DNA from: Fallopia convolvulus
Taxonomy: Eukaryota; Streptophyta; Magnoliopsida; Caryophyllales; Polygonaceae
Assembly: GCA_964016875.1 (NCBI GenBank)
Contig: OZ024728.1
Coordinates: 29,001,328-29,065,327, forward strand
Direction of reading: 5' to 3'
Length of the DNA: 64,000 nt
The notes under the pieces are model-generated. The model was not told where the DNA came from. It searched no databases and saw only the letters and a program-made list of their open reading frames with translations. Numbering within the stretch: the first letter of the stretch is position 1; each line of letters starts with the position of its first letter. Position numbers and translations under genes: made by a program. Shown here one piece after another: positions 44,448-56,240 of the stretch.

Positions 44448-44981
44448 CTATGAGACAACCCTGGCATAGAGTCTTTCTTGATCATTCTCGAAGAGCGCGA
44501 GGACCTTCTTCTCCAACTCCTTCAATCCTAGGGTGATATGACCACGCACTTCGAGATCAAAGCTCTCTCCCACCTCCACTATGAATACCGGATTCTTTTG
44601 CCTTGTGGAGGATGCATAATAAGCGCGACCATCCTCCTGGTTTCCCTTGACCTCCACAATGCTACCTTCCATGGGAAACGTCATTTTAAGATGGTAGATG
44701 GAGACAACTGCCTTAAATTTCATCAGGGACACCCGAATGATGATCGCGTTGTATACCGACGGGAGCCTCACCAAGGATAACTCCACCATCTCGGTCCTCC
44801 TAGTTGAGCTTGTCCCGAGGCTCATCAAAAAGTCGATGAGCCCCTCATCGTCAATCTCGTCACTTGAGAAGGATGCCAGGGAGGTGACGGGTATCCCTAA
44901 CTGCTCAAACACACCAAAAGTACATGACATCCATAGAGGATCTGGTGTCCAGTAGAATGCGTTTGACCATCTTGGATCCAA
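44448..44981 (-). pseudogene. Tat-type gypsy protease/linker
   Basis: An open frame of 177 codons contains IDFLMSLGTSS, VRLPSVYNAII, KAVVSIYHLKMTFPMEGSIV and VKGNQEDGRAYYASS, the conserved stretch between the protease active site and RT in Tat elements. The active site itself lies upstream in another frame (RILLDTRSS near 44970, D-T-R-S in place of D-S-G-S). Confidence 0.7.
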
Positions 44982-45061
44982 GCTAGGTATGGACCACCAA
45001 GGAGTCGGTATGAGGCATGTGCAACCCTTTGGCGTCCTCTGTGGTGAAGGTCAGATTAGCG

Positions 45062-46392
45062 TGTGATGCGGACGAAGATTGATCGATTCGTAGGGGGGCC
45101 GGTGACTCGGCTAAACTCGTTGTTGCCAAGATCAAAAATAAATAACCCTATTCTATTAACTAGTATAGTAAGCAAGCAAGGGGTCGAACCCAAGAGAATC
45201 GGGATTCTGAACAATCAGCAATTAACAAGACAGGGGTTTGGGAGTTTAGACAAGCAAATAAACAAGCAAATATTATTAGGGATTAAATCAATTGAAGGAA
45301 AGCTGAGTTTATTCAATCAATTCCACCTTTTTAATCATTCGATCATTGATTCATCCACTTTTCTATTAATTCCCTAGTTAATTCCAATCCTTATAAAAGA
45401 TTTCCGCTTGTCACGGTCCAAGCGAAAGAATGATATGAACAAGAACGCTTAATTTAAATCATGCAAAGTATTAAGGATAAAAGGATATTAAATCATGCAA
45501 TCAAGCTACGAGTCTCATGCATAAAATAACAATCAAAAACTCTTTCTCAATTCTAGTCCACGGTCCTAGAAAAGAGTTGTTTTAAGGATAAATAAGATTG
45601 CACAGACAACAATCAAACTAATCCAAACAGTAGATCTAAGTCAATCAAACAAGTTGATCAGGCTTATCAAATCAAACATAGATCATATAAATAAAAACAA
45701 GAGTTTTGATATTAACCAAGGAATAGAAAAGTTACCAGAATCTCACGAATTACATAAAAAGGCTTCCTTGATCAAACAAACTCCAAGGGAAATTAGTTCT
45801 CCATAATAAAACTAAAAACTGGAATAATCTCTGAAAATGTGCTAGAATGTCGAACTAAAAATACGAAACTAAACTTAAATAGCCGGAAACCTAAAAGATA
45901 TAAATAATATAAAAAGATAGAATAGCCGAGACGAAGTCGGCGTTGAAAAACCACGCTCTGCGAGCGCGGATTGAAACCGCGAGCGTGGACTATCTCGATC
46001 TCCTTGGCCGCGGATGCTCAACGAACCGCGAGCGCGGTTTGAATCCGCGGGCGCGGGTCCTCTGACAACATTCTGGTGTCAAATTCAGAGGTGGTTTTGA
46101 CCCACTTAGAGTTGGAATTTGAACTCTCCGTTAAAACATGAATTGTAGCTCTTCGAATTAGCTTTCCAATGATACCAAATTCAGCTTCATCCGATCACCG
46201 TAGCTCCCGAAATAATCATTACAAGAAAGTGGTGTCGAAACAACTCCAAATCAACACTTATCTTCAAAACTCTTGCAATTCTTCAAATCGTGTCTTCGGT
46301 CTTCATATTATATTTATGCTCAAAACTAACCTAAACACACTCAAATCATACCTAAAATACAAGAGTTAACCTATACTAAATAGAGCATATCA
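45062..46392 (-). mobile_element. Athila (-) 2, 3' LTR
   Basis: Plus-strand ends TGTGATGCGGACG and AGAGCATATCA, 1331 bases. Words GCGAGCGCGG, GCGAGCGTGG, GCCGCGG and GCGGGCGCGG cluster at 45950-46060. Confidence 0.85.
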
Positions 46393-47213
46393 AATTCCCT
46401 CATACTTAAACCTTGCTCGTCCTCGAGTAAGCTCAAAATAAATCTAACAATCAATCCTATCAAAGGTTTACAACATAGTACAAGGGAAGACAAAAAACAT
46501 TCACCTCACCACCCCGAACCCTAAAATAGAGAAATAATGAGCAAAGACATGAAAGCTCAAACACACACCTCACCAGAATACAAATAGATATCAACTCTCA
46601 AGCTCTAAAAAGTGTAGAGCAACCTAGGATCTACCCAACATCTAAAGTGTAATCCCCAAGCCCCAAAGTAGAATATGATCCTAAACACTCTGATTTTACC
46701 ACTCATTCTACTTAGGCGCCCTTTCGGGTTTCACCTAATCACTCTTTTCATTTTTCTTAGGTGTGCTCACAAATACTCACATCTCTCATAAACCTCATAT
46801 TACCCCAGCCTAATGCTGGTCCGGGTTACCTGCTTATTACCTGAGCCGCCCTTTCGGGTTTTCAACTCATCCCAGGATTTTATATGCCTTTTTTCTCTTT
46901 TTTATGGCTTTTATTTTTTTTATTTTTTTTCCAAAATTTTCTCTATACAAAACATGGAACAAAAATCCCATAAAAATAACGAAAAATAAACTGAAAAGCA
47001 ACTATCTAAGATAGGTGTAGTGAGTACTTCCTCCCCCATACTTAAATCCTTCATTGTCCTCAATGAAGTAAAAAGAAAGGAATTAAGCAAGGAAGAGGAA
47101 AATCAGAAGACTCACATACGAAAGAAAATATGGCAGAAATCTTCAAAGGCTTGGATGAATAGCTCGGAAATCTCCAGACAGTCTGTCATGAAGAAAAACC
47201 GCGGGCGCGGTGG
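46393..47213 (-). other. Athila (-) 2 3' internal region with polypurine tract
   Basis: Directly after the LTR is the reverse complement of a purine tract (AATTCCCTCATACTTA), then Athila 3' words in reverse (GCTCGTCCTCGAGTAAGC, AGGCGCCCTTTCGGG, CAGCCTAATGCTGG). One GCGGGCGCGGTGG word sits right at the deletion joint (47198-47213). Confidence 0.8.
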
Positions 47214-48142
47214 CGATATGAACAAGAACGCTTAATTCAAATCATGCAAAGTATTAAGGATAGAAGGATATCAAATTATGCAATCAAGCTACGAGTATCA
47301 TGCATAAAATAACAATCAAACACTCTTTCTCAATTCTAGTCCACGGTCCTAGAAAAGAGTTGTTTTAAGGATAAATAAGATTGCACAGACAACAATCAAA
47401 CTAATCCAAACAGTAGATCTAAGTCAATCAAACAAGTTGATCAGGCTTATCAAATCAAACATAGATCATATAAATAAAAACAAGAGTTTTGATATTAACC
47501 AAGGAATAGAAAAGTTACCAGAATCTCACGAATTACATAAAAAGGCTTCCTTGATCAAACAAACTCCAAGGGAAATTAGTTCTCCATAATAAAACTAAAA
47601 ACTGGAATAATCTCTGAAAATGTGCTAGAATGTCGAACTAAAAATACGAAACTAAACTTAAATAGCCAGAAACCTAAAAGATATAAATAATATAAAAAGA
47701 TAGAATAGCCGAGACGAAGTCAGCGCTGAAAAACCACGTTCCGCGAGCGCGGATTGAAACCGTGAGCGCGGATTATCTCGATCTCCTCGGCCGCGGATGC
47801 TCAACGAACCGCGAGCACAGTTTGAATCCGCGGGCACGGGTCCTCTGATAGCATTCTGGTGTCAACTTCGGAGGTGGTTTTGACCCACTTAGAGTTGGAA
47901 TTTGAACTTGGCGTACAAACATGAATTGTAGCTCTTCGAGCTAGCTTTCCAATGTCACCAAATTCAGCTTCATCCGATCACCGTAGCTCCCGGAATAAGC
48001 GTTACAAGAAAGTGGTGTCGAAACAACTCCAAATCAACACTTATCTTCAAAACTCTTGCATATTTATGCTCAAAACTAACCTAAACACACTCAAATCATA
48101 CCTAAAATACAAGAGTTAACCTATACTAAATAGAGCGTATCA
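47214..48142 (-). mobile_element. Athila (-) 2, partial 5' LTR
   Basis: Matches 45432-46392. The primer-proximal 370 bases are absent. Confidence 0.85.
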
Positions 48143-49400
48143 GCCGGTCTAGGCTCGAAATGCCTCGGATCTTTGCAGGGACGCAACCGGGATAAGCGTG
48201 AAACACAAAGTGGCTCGTGATGGAAAACTCAACAGATCGAGTCGGGCGGCCAAGGGTCGAGACAAGGGGGCATTGGGATAAGGGTGAGAAAGGGATCGGT
48301 TTAAAACCGGGGCGACATCAGGCCTAACAGAAAGGAGGAACTCGACTTTACTAACTCAGGCTTAATTCATAATTAACGTACTTGAAACAGAGTACATTAA
48401 ATACTTTAAACAGTAAATACAAGGTCTGGCTAATGGGCCTTATTCTAGCTATCGGGCCGGTCTCTTAAGCATAAGATGACACACGCCCAAAATAGTAATA
48501 CTATAAATAGAAACTTGCTATAAATAGAAACATTCCAAAATAGGAAATATATTTAATAGTAATAAATATAATAACGGTTCGTCTAATGTGTGCCCATGGG
48601 CACACAATAAAAGTGCTAATTTGGGAAATTATTTCAAAACTATTCCCTAAATTGGAATTAATAAACCCTTTTAAAAAAATCAAAATTAACAAACAATATC
48701 CACATTTACCAAGATTAGAATTCTTATTGTGTGCCCATGGGCACACATTAGAAAAATCCATATAATAATAACGAGCTAGGTCGGAATCCAAGGCGAACAC
48801 CAAGATCTCGGTACACTCGGGCTCGTCATGATCGATCAAGGTCTAGGACTGGATCGCATCATCCTCCCTCCCTTAGATTCGAAGCGTCCTCACTTCGAGC
48901 TTGGGTGGTTTGGGGAGAGGCGGAGATCAATAGGCAACACAAAGATATATCGTTTGGCTAATGGGCCTTATTCTAGCTATTGGGCCGGTTTCTTAAGCAT
49001 AAGATGACACATGCCCAAAATAGTAATACTATAAATAGAAACATGCTATAAATATAAACATGCCAAAATAGGAAATATATTTAATAGTAATAAATATAAT
49101 AATAACGAGCTAGGTCGGAATCCAAGGCGGACACCAAGATCTCGGTAGACTCGGGCTCGTCATGATCGATCAAGGACTAGGACCGGATCACATCATCCTC
49201 CCTCCCTTGGATTCGAAGCGTCCTCGCTTCGAACTTGGGAGGTTTGGGGAGAGGCGGAGATCAATAGGCAGCACAAAGATGTCATCGGGCTCGGTGTCGT
49301 CGTTCAGAACTCCTACAATGGGCAAAACGAACTCGGATTCCGAAGATGGCACAAGGTCAAGCAAGAGTGCGGCGAAGATGGGTTGCGGCGGGAAGCGAAG
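48143..49400. other. Non-coding part of the Tat element with a tandem duplication
   Basis: About 48424-48953 and 48955-49288 are two copies of one segment (shared GGCTAATGGGCCTTATTC, AACGAGCTAGGTCGGAATCC, CGAAGCGTCCTC). The first copy is longer because of a MITE. No gene is recognised; the base composition fits the neighbouring Tat sequence. Confidence 0.6.
48582..48752. mobile_element. MITE with perfect 29-bp TIRs
   Basis: Bases 48582-48610 and 48724-48752 are exact reverse complements, and each contains the palindrome TGTGCCCATGGGCACA. The interior is AT-rich. The second copy of the duplicated segment lacks the element, showing the empty site; flanking AATAATA-type bases may be the target duplication. 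Confidence 0.85.
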
Positions 49401-49412
49401 GCACCAAACAAG

Positions 49413-49700
49413 CTAGCGGCAGCAGGGGCGTCGTTGGCGGTGATACAGGAGGCGACGAACACGGCTCATCCCAAATGGGTGCATTGTTCGGAAACTGCAA
49501 TTTGTGCACCCGTTTTGCGGTCGCGGAATGGTGGGTTTGGCTGCCTCTTCCCTTACGTCATTTGGGCATTGCGGCGCGATTTCGTTAGGCTCGATCGGCA
49601 CTGCAGAGGCAGCGTTCATGACTCAGACCATGGCTATCTCTTCACATAGGGCTTCGATCTCACGAGCCATGGGTGTCGGCGGAGGCGCAACCGGCATCAC
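49413..49700 (-). pseudogene. Possible gag N-terminal fragment
   Basis: The minus strand reads VAPPPTPMAREIEALCEEIA, a stop, then MNAASAVPIEPNEIAPQCPN. A short helix rich in E after a proline-rich start is common at the N-terminus of plant gypsy gag. The assignment rests mainly on place and style. Confidence 0.3.
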
Positions 49701-51125
49701 CTATAACACCCCGATTTTGCAACGATGGGTATTACCGCCAGTGACCTCGGATTTTACCGTCCAAAGTTACCCAAGGCTTTAAATAATTTAATGAGACTTA
49801 ATTAAAAGACAATGAACTAAAAGCGGAAATTTTATTCATTGATAAGAACATTTGTTCATTACAATGGTAGTTGTTTTACAAAAAGTGTAGCAGCGGAAAA
49901 TAAAGCCCATATTAAAAGGTTTGAAAAGACGTATTGAAAACACAAATATATTTCCCCAAGACAACTCATATGATGATGATTCGCTTGGTTTAAAATGGAA
50001 GAGCTGGTGCACTATCTTCTGAATGCTTTGCTCTTTGAAAATTCCTTCCTTCCTTCAACGTCATCTTGCCTTGACCTTCTATCCTTGCATAACTCTTCTC
50101 GAACCTTCTAGACTTTGTCTTCACAACTTCGGTTTGAGTCCCACCTCTTGCATTTTATTTTTTTCCCATTCTTCTTATTTTTATTTAGAATTTAAATGTG
50201 AATTTAGTATTAAAATTTTATTTATCCTTAATTAATTAAATTTTTATTTGCCATTATGTTATGCTTTTATAAATTTTTAATATTATACTATAAAAATCAT
50301 AATAATAATTAACTCTCTATGTTAGAGAAATAATTAAATAATAAAATAACCGTTTCTTTTTTTTTAAAAAAAAAGCGGTTATTACATCACCAAGGGCTCG
50401 GATTCTGGGTAGGTCTCCTTTGCCCTAGATGTCTGCGTTGATGGGCTCGGCCTCAGTGTGACACGAAACGAATACTCACGGGCTGTCGGGAGGCTTGGAT
50501 CGTCATGGTAGCAAGCCGGCCTAGATGAGCTTTGAGACTCATAAAACCAGTCATCGTAAGAGGAACAACGACGACGAGTTGGTGTCGGAGAGAAATCATG
50601 CCGGTCATGTGGACGTATCAACGATGGAATCCAATCGGGGTGGCCCTTTGGGATGTGCCTGTATGGACGATGATATTGAGGTCGAGACGGTGGAGGAATC
50701 CATATGGTGCTCAAGAAAATGTCAACGTCGGATTCGTCTTGTAAAAACGATGAAAACGAAGAACGAAACATGGCTCGTTTTTTTTAATCGAGCTCTTCTT
50801 TTTTTCTTATGATCGGTTTTTTTTACCAAAAATCTAATTTACTAACAAAATCTCCTAACTTTACTAACAAATAACTAACAGCGAACCTAGACAATCCAAT
50901 TAAGGTAACAAATCAAATTTTGTTTTTTTTGATAAGATGCGAACTTACTAGGATTTTGATGGAGGGGTGAAGCCAAGCAAGGAGGCGGTTGGTGGTAGGA
51001 AGTCGGATCCGCGACACGGTTCCGAGGTCCGCAAGCGTGGAATGGATGTCGCGGGAGGGGAACTCATGTCGCGGTCACGGTTTACGCGCAGGAAGCCGCG
51101 GTTGGGTTCGTTATGACGTTGGTGT
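49701..51125. other. Unresolved segment with an AT-rich core and a hairpin
   Basis: Starts CTATAACACCCCGATTTTGC, a type of start seen in plant LTRs or 3' UTRs, then AT-rich DNA. A hairpin lies at 50345-50384 (AATAACCG ... CGGTTATT around T and A runs). A 129-codon minus-strand frame (50382-50771), rich in S, R, P and Y, has no recognisable domain. It may be a separate insertion inside the Tat gag region. Confidence 0.35.
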
Positions 51126-52437
51126 TGAAGATGATTTCTCAGGACCTCGGGAATTACTCAACACTAAAGACAAAGGGATCATGATGATTGACGTACGCTT
51201 ACTTTGCCAAGTTCTATTGTTCCACATTGTTGGCTCGTGTGTTGTTCTTCCCTTGTGGTACATTGTTAGCACCTATGGTGGGGTTTCCCCTCCCAAGCAC
51301 GTTGGGGCAATACAAAGGCCCTCCCTTCCCACGATAACTGCACTGTTTGCACCAAAACAGTTCCAGCCTCTAGACCACGTGTTGTTGCTGGTGTTACGGG
51401 GTTTGTTATCTTGAGGTGACGGCTTGGCGGGGGCTTGATTATGTGTTACACACGTGTCTCACCCCGGGGTGGATAGACCTTCTCCTTGGCGTGAGCTTCG
51501 ACTTTCTCCTGCTTTATCGAATCAGCACGATCCTTTCCCTTGAGCCGGGAACTCTGATTTGCAGCATCCTCCTCATAAACTTGGGGGGTAATATTTGCGT
51601 AGAGGGCGTCGTAGGCTCTAGGGGACTTCGGGAAGATGTAATTTTTGAAAGCCTGCGGGTAAAGGCTGCCCATTATATCGTGTGCCGACGAATCATCGAT
51701 GTGTGTGATTTCTGCCAACGAAGTGGTGAACCTTGTAAAGAAGGCTCCAAGTGATTCATCTTCAAACTGCTCGATACCTCGAAGATCGCGCATGTTCTTC
51801 TTACGCTTTCTTGACCCACTGAAATGGGCAATGTAGACATCGGTGAGTTACGCGAACGATGATATGGATGGTACCGGGGAGGAGGCTTATGAACCATATC
51901 ATGGCCGCCTTCTCGAACGTAGTGGGGAATACCTAGTAGAACACCGCATTGTTTTAACGTTCATATGGACCATGAAGTGCTTGACATTATCCTCGGGATC
52001 CCCATGATCGTAGTAACACCCCTTCTGAGGTCTATGGAAACCTTTGGGCATAGTGTATGCACAGAAGCCTGCACCCGCTGCAAGGATTCAACGTGGTTCC
52101 TCCGCGTTGCTCTTCCCAAACCTCCTCGAACTTCGAGGCCGATGTGTCCTTGAACGAGAGATTTACATTTGGTCGCAATGGTGATCCCCCATCGAGGAGT
52201 TTTTGGTGGACTCGGCATGGCCTTCAACTTGAGAGTATTCAGGCCCACAGCTTGGGATGTAGGCTGGGACACACTCGGGGTGAGGTTGCGCGTATCTTGG
52301 GATGGGATTCGGTTGCGGTGCAGACTACGCGACATACTACGCATACCCGAGAAAGGGGTATGGTTGTAGTGCAGGCATCGTGTACCCGAGAAACGGGTAG
52401 GCCTGTTGCGGTGCCATATAAATCTAGCCAGGGTGCA
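51126..52437 (-). pseudogene. Tat-type gypsy gag
   Basis: The clearest part (51793-51446) reads MRDLRGIEQFEDESLGAFFT, then RFTTSLAEITHIDDSSAHDI and FPKSPRAYDALYANITPQV, a retrotransposon gag core (EDESLxxFFxRF motif). The N-terminal part (52344-51961) and the C-terminal part (51420-51130) are in other frames with many stops. No intact zinc knuckle remains. Confidence 0.7.
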
Positions 52438-52438
52438 T

Positions 52439-53119
52439 GAGGTCTTTTTATCAACCTTGCCTTAATTACAATGCCGTTTATATGAATATTTCAACACGTT
52501 GAACTTTGTTAACAAGATAATTCCTGAGCTAGAGGCGTTTTTTACCCTTGTAACCCTCGCCATCATAGCCTATTTATAGAGGTTGGGTGGAGCTACATCT
52601 ACAATATTCTCGATGTGGGATGAGAGAGTTGCCTATGTTTGATTGGTTGAAAAAGGGGTGGCTTCCGATTGGTGTAAAAGGAGGTTTGATTGGTGTAAGG
52701 TGCGGTTTTGTAGTATTTTCAAACCTTCCGATGTGGGACAAGTTGTCGCGTTATGTGTCTTCTCTCTATCCTTCTTCCTTTGGCAACATCATGCACATTA
52801 CTCTTCTTTCCTTATGCATCCTTCTTTCGTTGGTATGAGCGGGTTGTTTGCCCTTCTAAATGTAACACGCACGCTGTTTGCACTTCTCTTTCTTTAAGCC
52901 CAAGATACATCATTGACGTGTATCTAGTGTGTAATGTGCGCGTTGTCTGCATGTGTGTTTTTTGATAGGGGTGGGGAATCTCTTCGGGGACGCCCACATC
53001 AGACGTTATTGGGGACCTCCCCGCATGTGGGACTCGTATAGTGCTTTCGATGTCATCATTTTCTTATCGTAGGTTAGCTATTTTGTCCGCTATCGCGCAA
53101 TTTTATCCGCACACCATGA
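52439..53119 (-). mobile_element. Tat-type gypsy 5' LTR
   Basis: Minus-strand TATA box CTATAAATAGGC near 52575. Bases 52439-52554 match the fragment at 12542-12657. Short repeats of GATTGGTGTAA occur in U3. The primer-proximal end and the primer site are missing. The right end borders the TAAGG duplication at 53120; the last bases ACCATGA are not the usual CA, so the border may be altered. Confidence 0.65.
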
Positions 53120-53124
53120 TAAGG
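53120..53124. repeat. TAAGG target-site duplication, right copy
   Basis: Matches 12363-12367. Collapsing the two copies restores copia coding in frame. Confidence 0.75.
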
Positions 53125-53760
53125 CCTTTGTGAAATATTCAGTGAGTTGCTTAGAGGATCGAACATAATAAGTAGTTACAAAGCAAGATTGAATGCGATC
53201 ACCCACAAAGTGACAATCAATCTTAATGTGCTTGGTCTGTTCATGAATGATCGGATTAGTAGCAATATGAATCGCAACTTGATTGTCACAAACAAGCCGC
53301 ATATATAAGAATTTTGGTGTAGACACCGAGGGAGAATTAAAATGCCTTAACCCATAAGAGTTCACAAAAAGTAGCAGCCATAGATCGATATTTAGCCTCA
53401 ACAAAAAAATGAGAAACAGTCGGTTGTATTTTAGTCTTCCAAGAACAAGAGACGTCCCAAGAGGAACAAAATAGTCTATCAAGGAGCGTCGTGTGAATGG
53501 ATAGGCAGCCCAATCAAAGTCACAATAAGCCTTCAACTATAAAGAACTACTCCTATATAAAAGAAGTCCTTGACCCGAATGCCCTTTGAGATAATGCAGA
53601 ACTTGAAGAGGAAAATGCAAATGAGAATCCTTAGGACACTACATAAATTGAGACAAAATACGCACCGAATAACTTAGCTCAAGTCTTGTAATGGTAAGAT
53701 AAATTAGATGCCCAATCAATTGTCTGTAACAACAAGGATAAAAATAATCCTACCTTAAAG
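53120..53760 (-). pseudogene. Copia RNase H
   Basis: Minus-strand frame starting MKAYCDFDWAAYPFTRRSLI contains VCDNQVAIHIATNPIIHEQT, KHIKIDCHFVGDRI and SSKQLTEYFTKAL, the normal RNase H end of copia. Two frameshifts or replacements blur the centre. It is cut after TKA by the nested insertion. Confidence 0.88.
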
Positions 53761-54940
53761 CCAAACCAAAATCATGGTTCTTTGGAAGCAGGAATTCAAT
53801 CAATTTAGCTCCCAAAAGATCGGCCTTAGACAGAATTTCGAGTGCATATTTTTGTTGACTGGTGTAGATACCATCAACACCTTGTGCAACCTCAATGCCT
53901 AGAAAATATTTCAGCATAACCAAATCTTTCATATGAAAACAAGAGTGTAAGTAGCTCTTGAATTTAGAGATGTAAGCGGAAGCATTGTCTACAATAATAA
54001 GATCGTCGATATAGACTAAAACATAAAGAATAGTGACATGTCGCATATATGAAAATAATGATAATCGACCTGAGATTGTTGAAACCTGATATTAAGAAGA
54101 GTGGAAGCAATCTTAGAAAACCAATTTTGGAGTGTTTGATGCAATCCATACAGAGACTTAAAAAGGTGACAAATCTTTCTGGGAGGCGCCTGAAACCGGG
54201 TGGAGAAGTCACTTATACATCGCCGTCAAGATCTCCATGTAGAATGGCATTGTGGACATCGATTTGATGGAGTTCCCAACCCTTAATACTTGCAACTGAG
54301 AGAAACAATCAAACTGATGTCATTTTTGCCACATGCGCAAACGTTTTATTGAAATCAATATCTTCAATTTGTTTATTGCCAAGGAACACCAATCTAGCCT
54401 TATATCTTTCAACAGAACCATCTGACTTGTATTTGATACGGAAAAAAATCCATCTACAACCAATGGGTTTCTTTCCTACATGTAAAGGCTCAAAAATTCA
54501 AATTCTATTATTTTCCAAAGCATCAAGTTCATCTTTCATAGCAGACTGCCATTCAAGAAAGCAACAAGCATCAATATAAGATTTAGGCTCGGGAATAACA
54601 GTAACAACAACAATAAATTTCACATGTGCAAGAGAAACTTTTTGGCAATTAACAAAATTAGTAATAGAATACTGCCAACCTAAGGATGGTGGTGTTGAGG
54701 CAGGTGAAGTTGAAGCGAAGGGAGGGGCGTGAGCACGAGCAATGTGGTAGATAAAATCACGGAGGCGGGTCAAGGGATGTCGGGTTCTTTCGCTACGACG
54801 CACAGATCTTGGAGGTGTCAGGACGAACGTGTCATGAGCATGCATGGGACATGAATCAGTGGAAATAGGAGTCTCGCTCCCCCTTTCCAAAATAATGGGT
54901 TTAAGTTCTGAGTCATAAATGGACGGGTGAGACTCGGTCA
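53750..54940 (-). pseudogene. Copia reverse transcriptase
   Basis: 54941-54498 includes the linker and start of RT (SAMKDELDALENNRI); 54480-54240 covers the fingers with KYKSDGSVERYKARLVFLGN-like residues, and 54046-53750 carries YVLVYIDDLIIV (YxDD box as YIDD), HMKDLVMLKYFLGIEVAQ and GIYTSQQKYALEIL. Multiple frameshifts separate these parts. Confidence 0.88.
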
Positions 54941-55700
54941 TAGACGCAGGTGGTGCATTAGCAATATAATTGGTATTGTAAGGAAATTTTTCTTCATCAA
55001 AAACAACGTCTCGAGAGTCAAAGAAATTGTGGGAGTCAAGATCATACAGGCACTAAGCCTTTTTCCCATATGGATATCCCAAGAAGACACAACGGTGACT
55101 GTGAGAGGCAAACTTGTCCTTGTTCTTAGGCATGACAGAGGCATAACAAAGACAACCAAAAATACAAATATGATCAAAGGAAGAGGCTTTTCCAAATAAC
55201 ATCTCATAGGGTGTCTTTCCAAGTATAACTTTAGAAGGAGTTCTTTTAATCAAATAGGTTGTTGTGAGCACACATTCTCCCTAAAATTGGATGGGAAGAG
55301 AGGCTTGATAACGGAGTGCTCATGCCATATTTAGAAGATGGCAATGTTTCCGTTCAACTCGACCACTTTGTTGAGGTGTAGCGACACAAGAAGTCTCAAA
55401 AATGATACCTTTAGCTGCAAAATAAGATCTCAGAGGCAAAAATTCGGTCCTATTATCAGTGTGGAAGCGTGTAACATCTTTTTGGAACTGATTTTTAACG
55501 AAAACACATAAATTTTCGATCAACTTAACAACGTCATATTTTTTTGCCATCATATAAACCCAAACACATCGGAAATAATCACCAAGGATAGTCAAAAAAA
55601 TATAAGTACCCCACACATCAGCATGAATAAGCTGAAATAGAAGGGATAATATAAGTACCCTACACATCAGCATGAATAAGCTCAAATAAACCAGATGCTT
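54941..55700 (-). pseudogene. Copia integrase
   Basis: LIHADVWGTY, YFRCVWVYMMAKKYDVV, KDVTRFHTDNRTEFL (D in TDN), SCVATPQQSGRVERKHCHLL (E in ERKH), then TTYLIKRTPSKVILGKTPYE and GCLCYASVMPKNKDKFASHS. A 49-base tandem duplication (55601-55649 and 55650-55698) repeats the HADVWGTY start and shifts the frame. Confidence 0.88.
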
Positions 55701-56240
55701 TATTAATGCTCAAAGGAAAGTTGTCACGAGTTTGCTTTGACTGCAAACAAATAGAACAAGTTTCCACATAACTAGAATTAAATATATAACCAGGAAATTT
55801 GAAAGAGTCTGATAAGTAGGATGACAAAAATGCTCGTGCCATAATGCAGAAACAGATGAAGGAGCAATAGCAATGTGTCCCGCCTCGCCTGCCTATTGAG
55901 TTGAGCAAAACAAGAACACCCCATCCCTTGTTTCACCAACTCCAATCACTGTCCTCGTAATGTAGTCTTGGATAACATATAGCTGACCAGTTAGGGTAAC
56001 AAGTAAACCCAAATCCTTAATCAAATTAACAAGATATATCAAATTGCAGGTAAACTTAGGAAGAAATAAAATGTTAGATGTAGTTAAATTTGTACCCAAA
56101 CTGAACGATCCTACTTGATGGGCTATAGATTGAAACCCGTCGGGGAGAATAATAATGAAAGGTTGAACATCATGGAGATTGCCAAGCAAGTCTTTACATC
56201 TGGTCATGTGATATGAAGCCCCGGTGTCAAGGATCTAGGC
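55660..56240 (-). pseudogene. Copia protease and pre-integrase domain
   Basis: The active site ILDTGASYHM is preceded by a stop where tryptophan is usual (near 56236). The frame goes on through SLGTNLTTSNILFLPKFTCN and LIKDLGLLVTLTGQLYVIQD to GETRDGVFLF. The pre-integrase part shows CSICLQSKQTRDNFPLSINK (CxxC). Confidence 0.88.

Larger units (their letters stand above)
45062..48142 (-). mobile_element. Athila minus-strand element 2, internally deleted
   Basis: 3' LTR 45062-46392, about 820 bases of 3' internal sequence, then a partial 5' LTR 47214-48142. All genes and the primer site are missing. The LTR copies are very similar (a few differences per 100 bases, plus a 34-base deletion near 48061). 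Its family word is CCGCGAGCGCGG. Flanks TAGCG and GCCGG do not make a convincing duplication. Confidence 0.85.

Noticed and set aside
49162..49782. Overlapping plus-strand frames opposite the gag-like fragment
   Set aside because: GC-rich shadow frames; the minus strand has the more gag-like residues.
51965..52440. Plus-strand frames opposite the Tat gag
   Set aside because: Antisense to gag; no domain or promoter.
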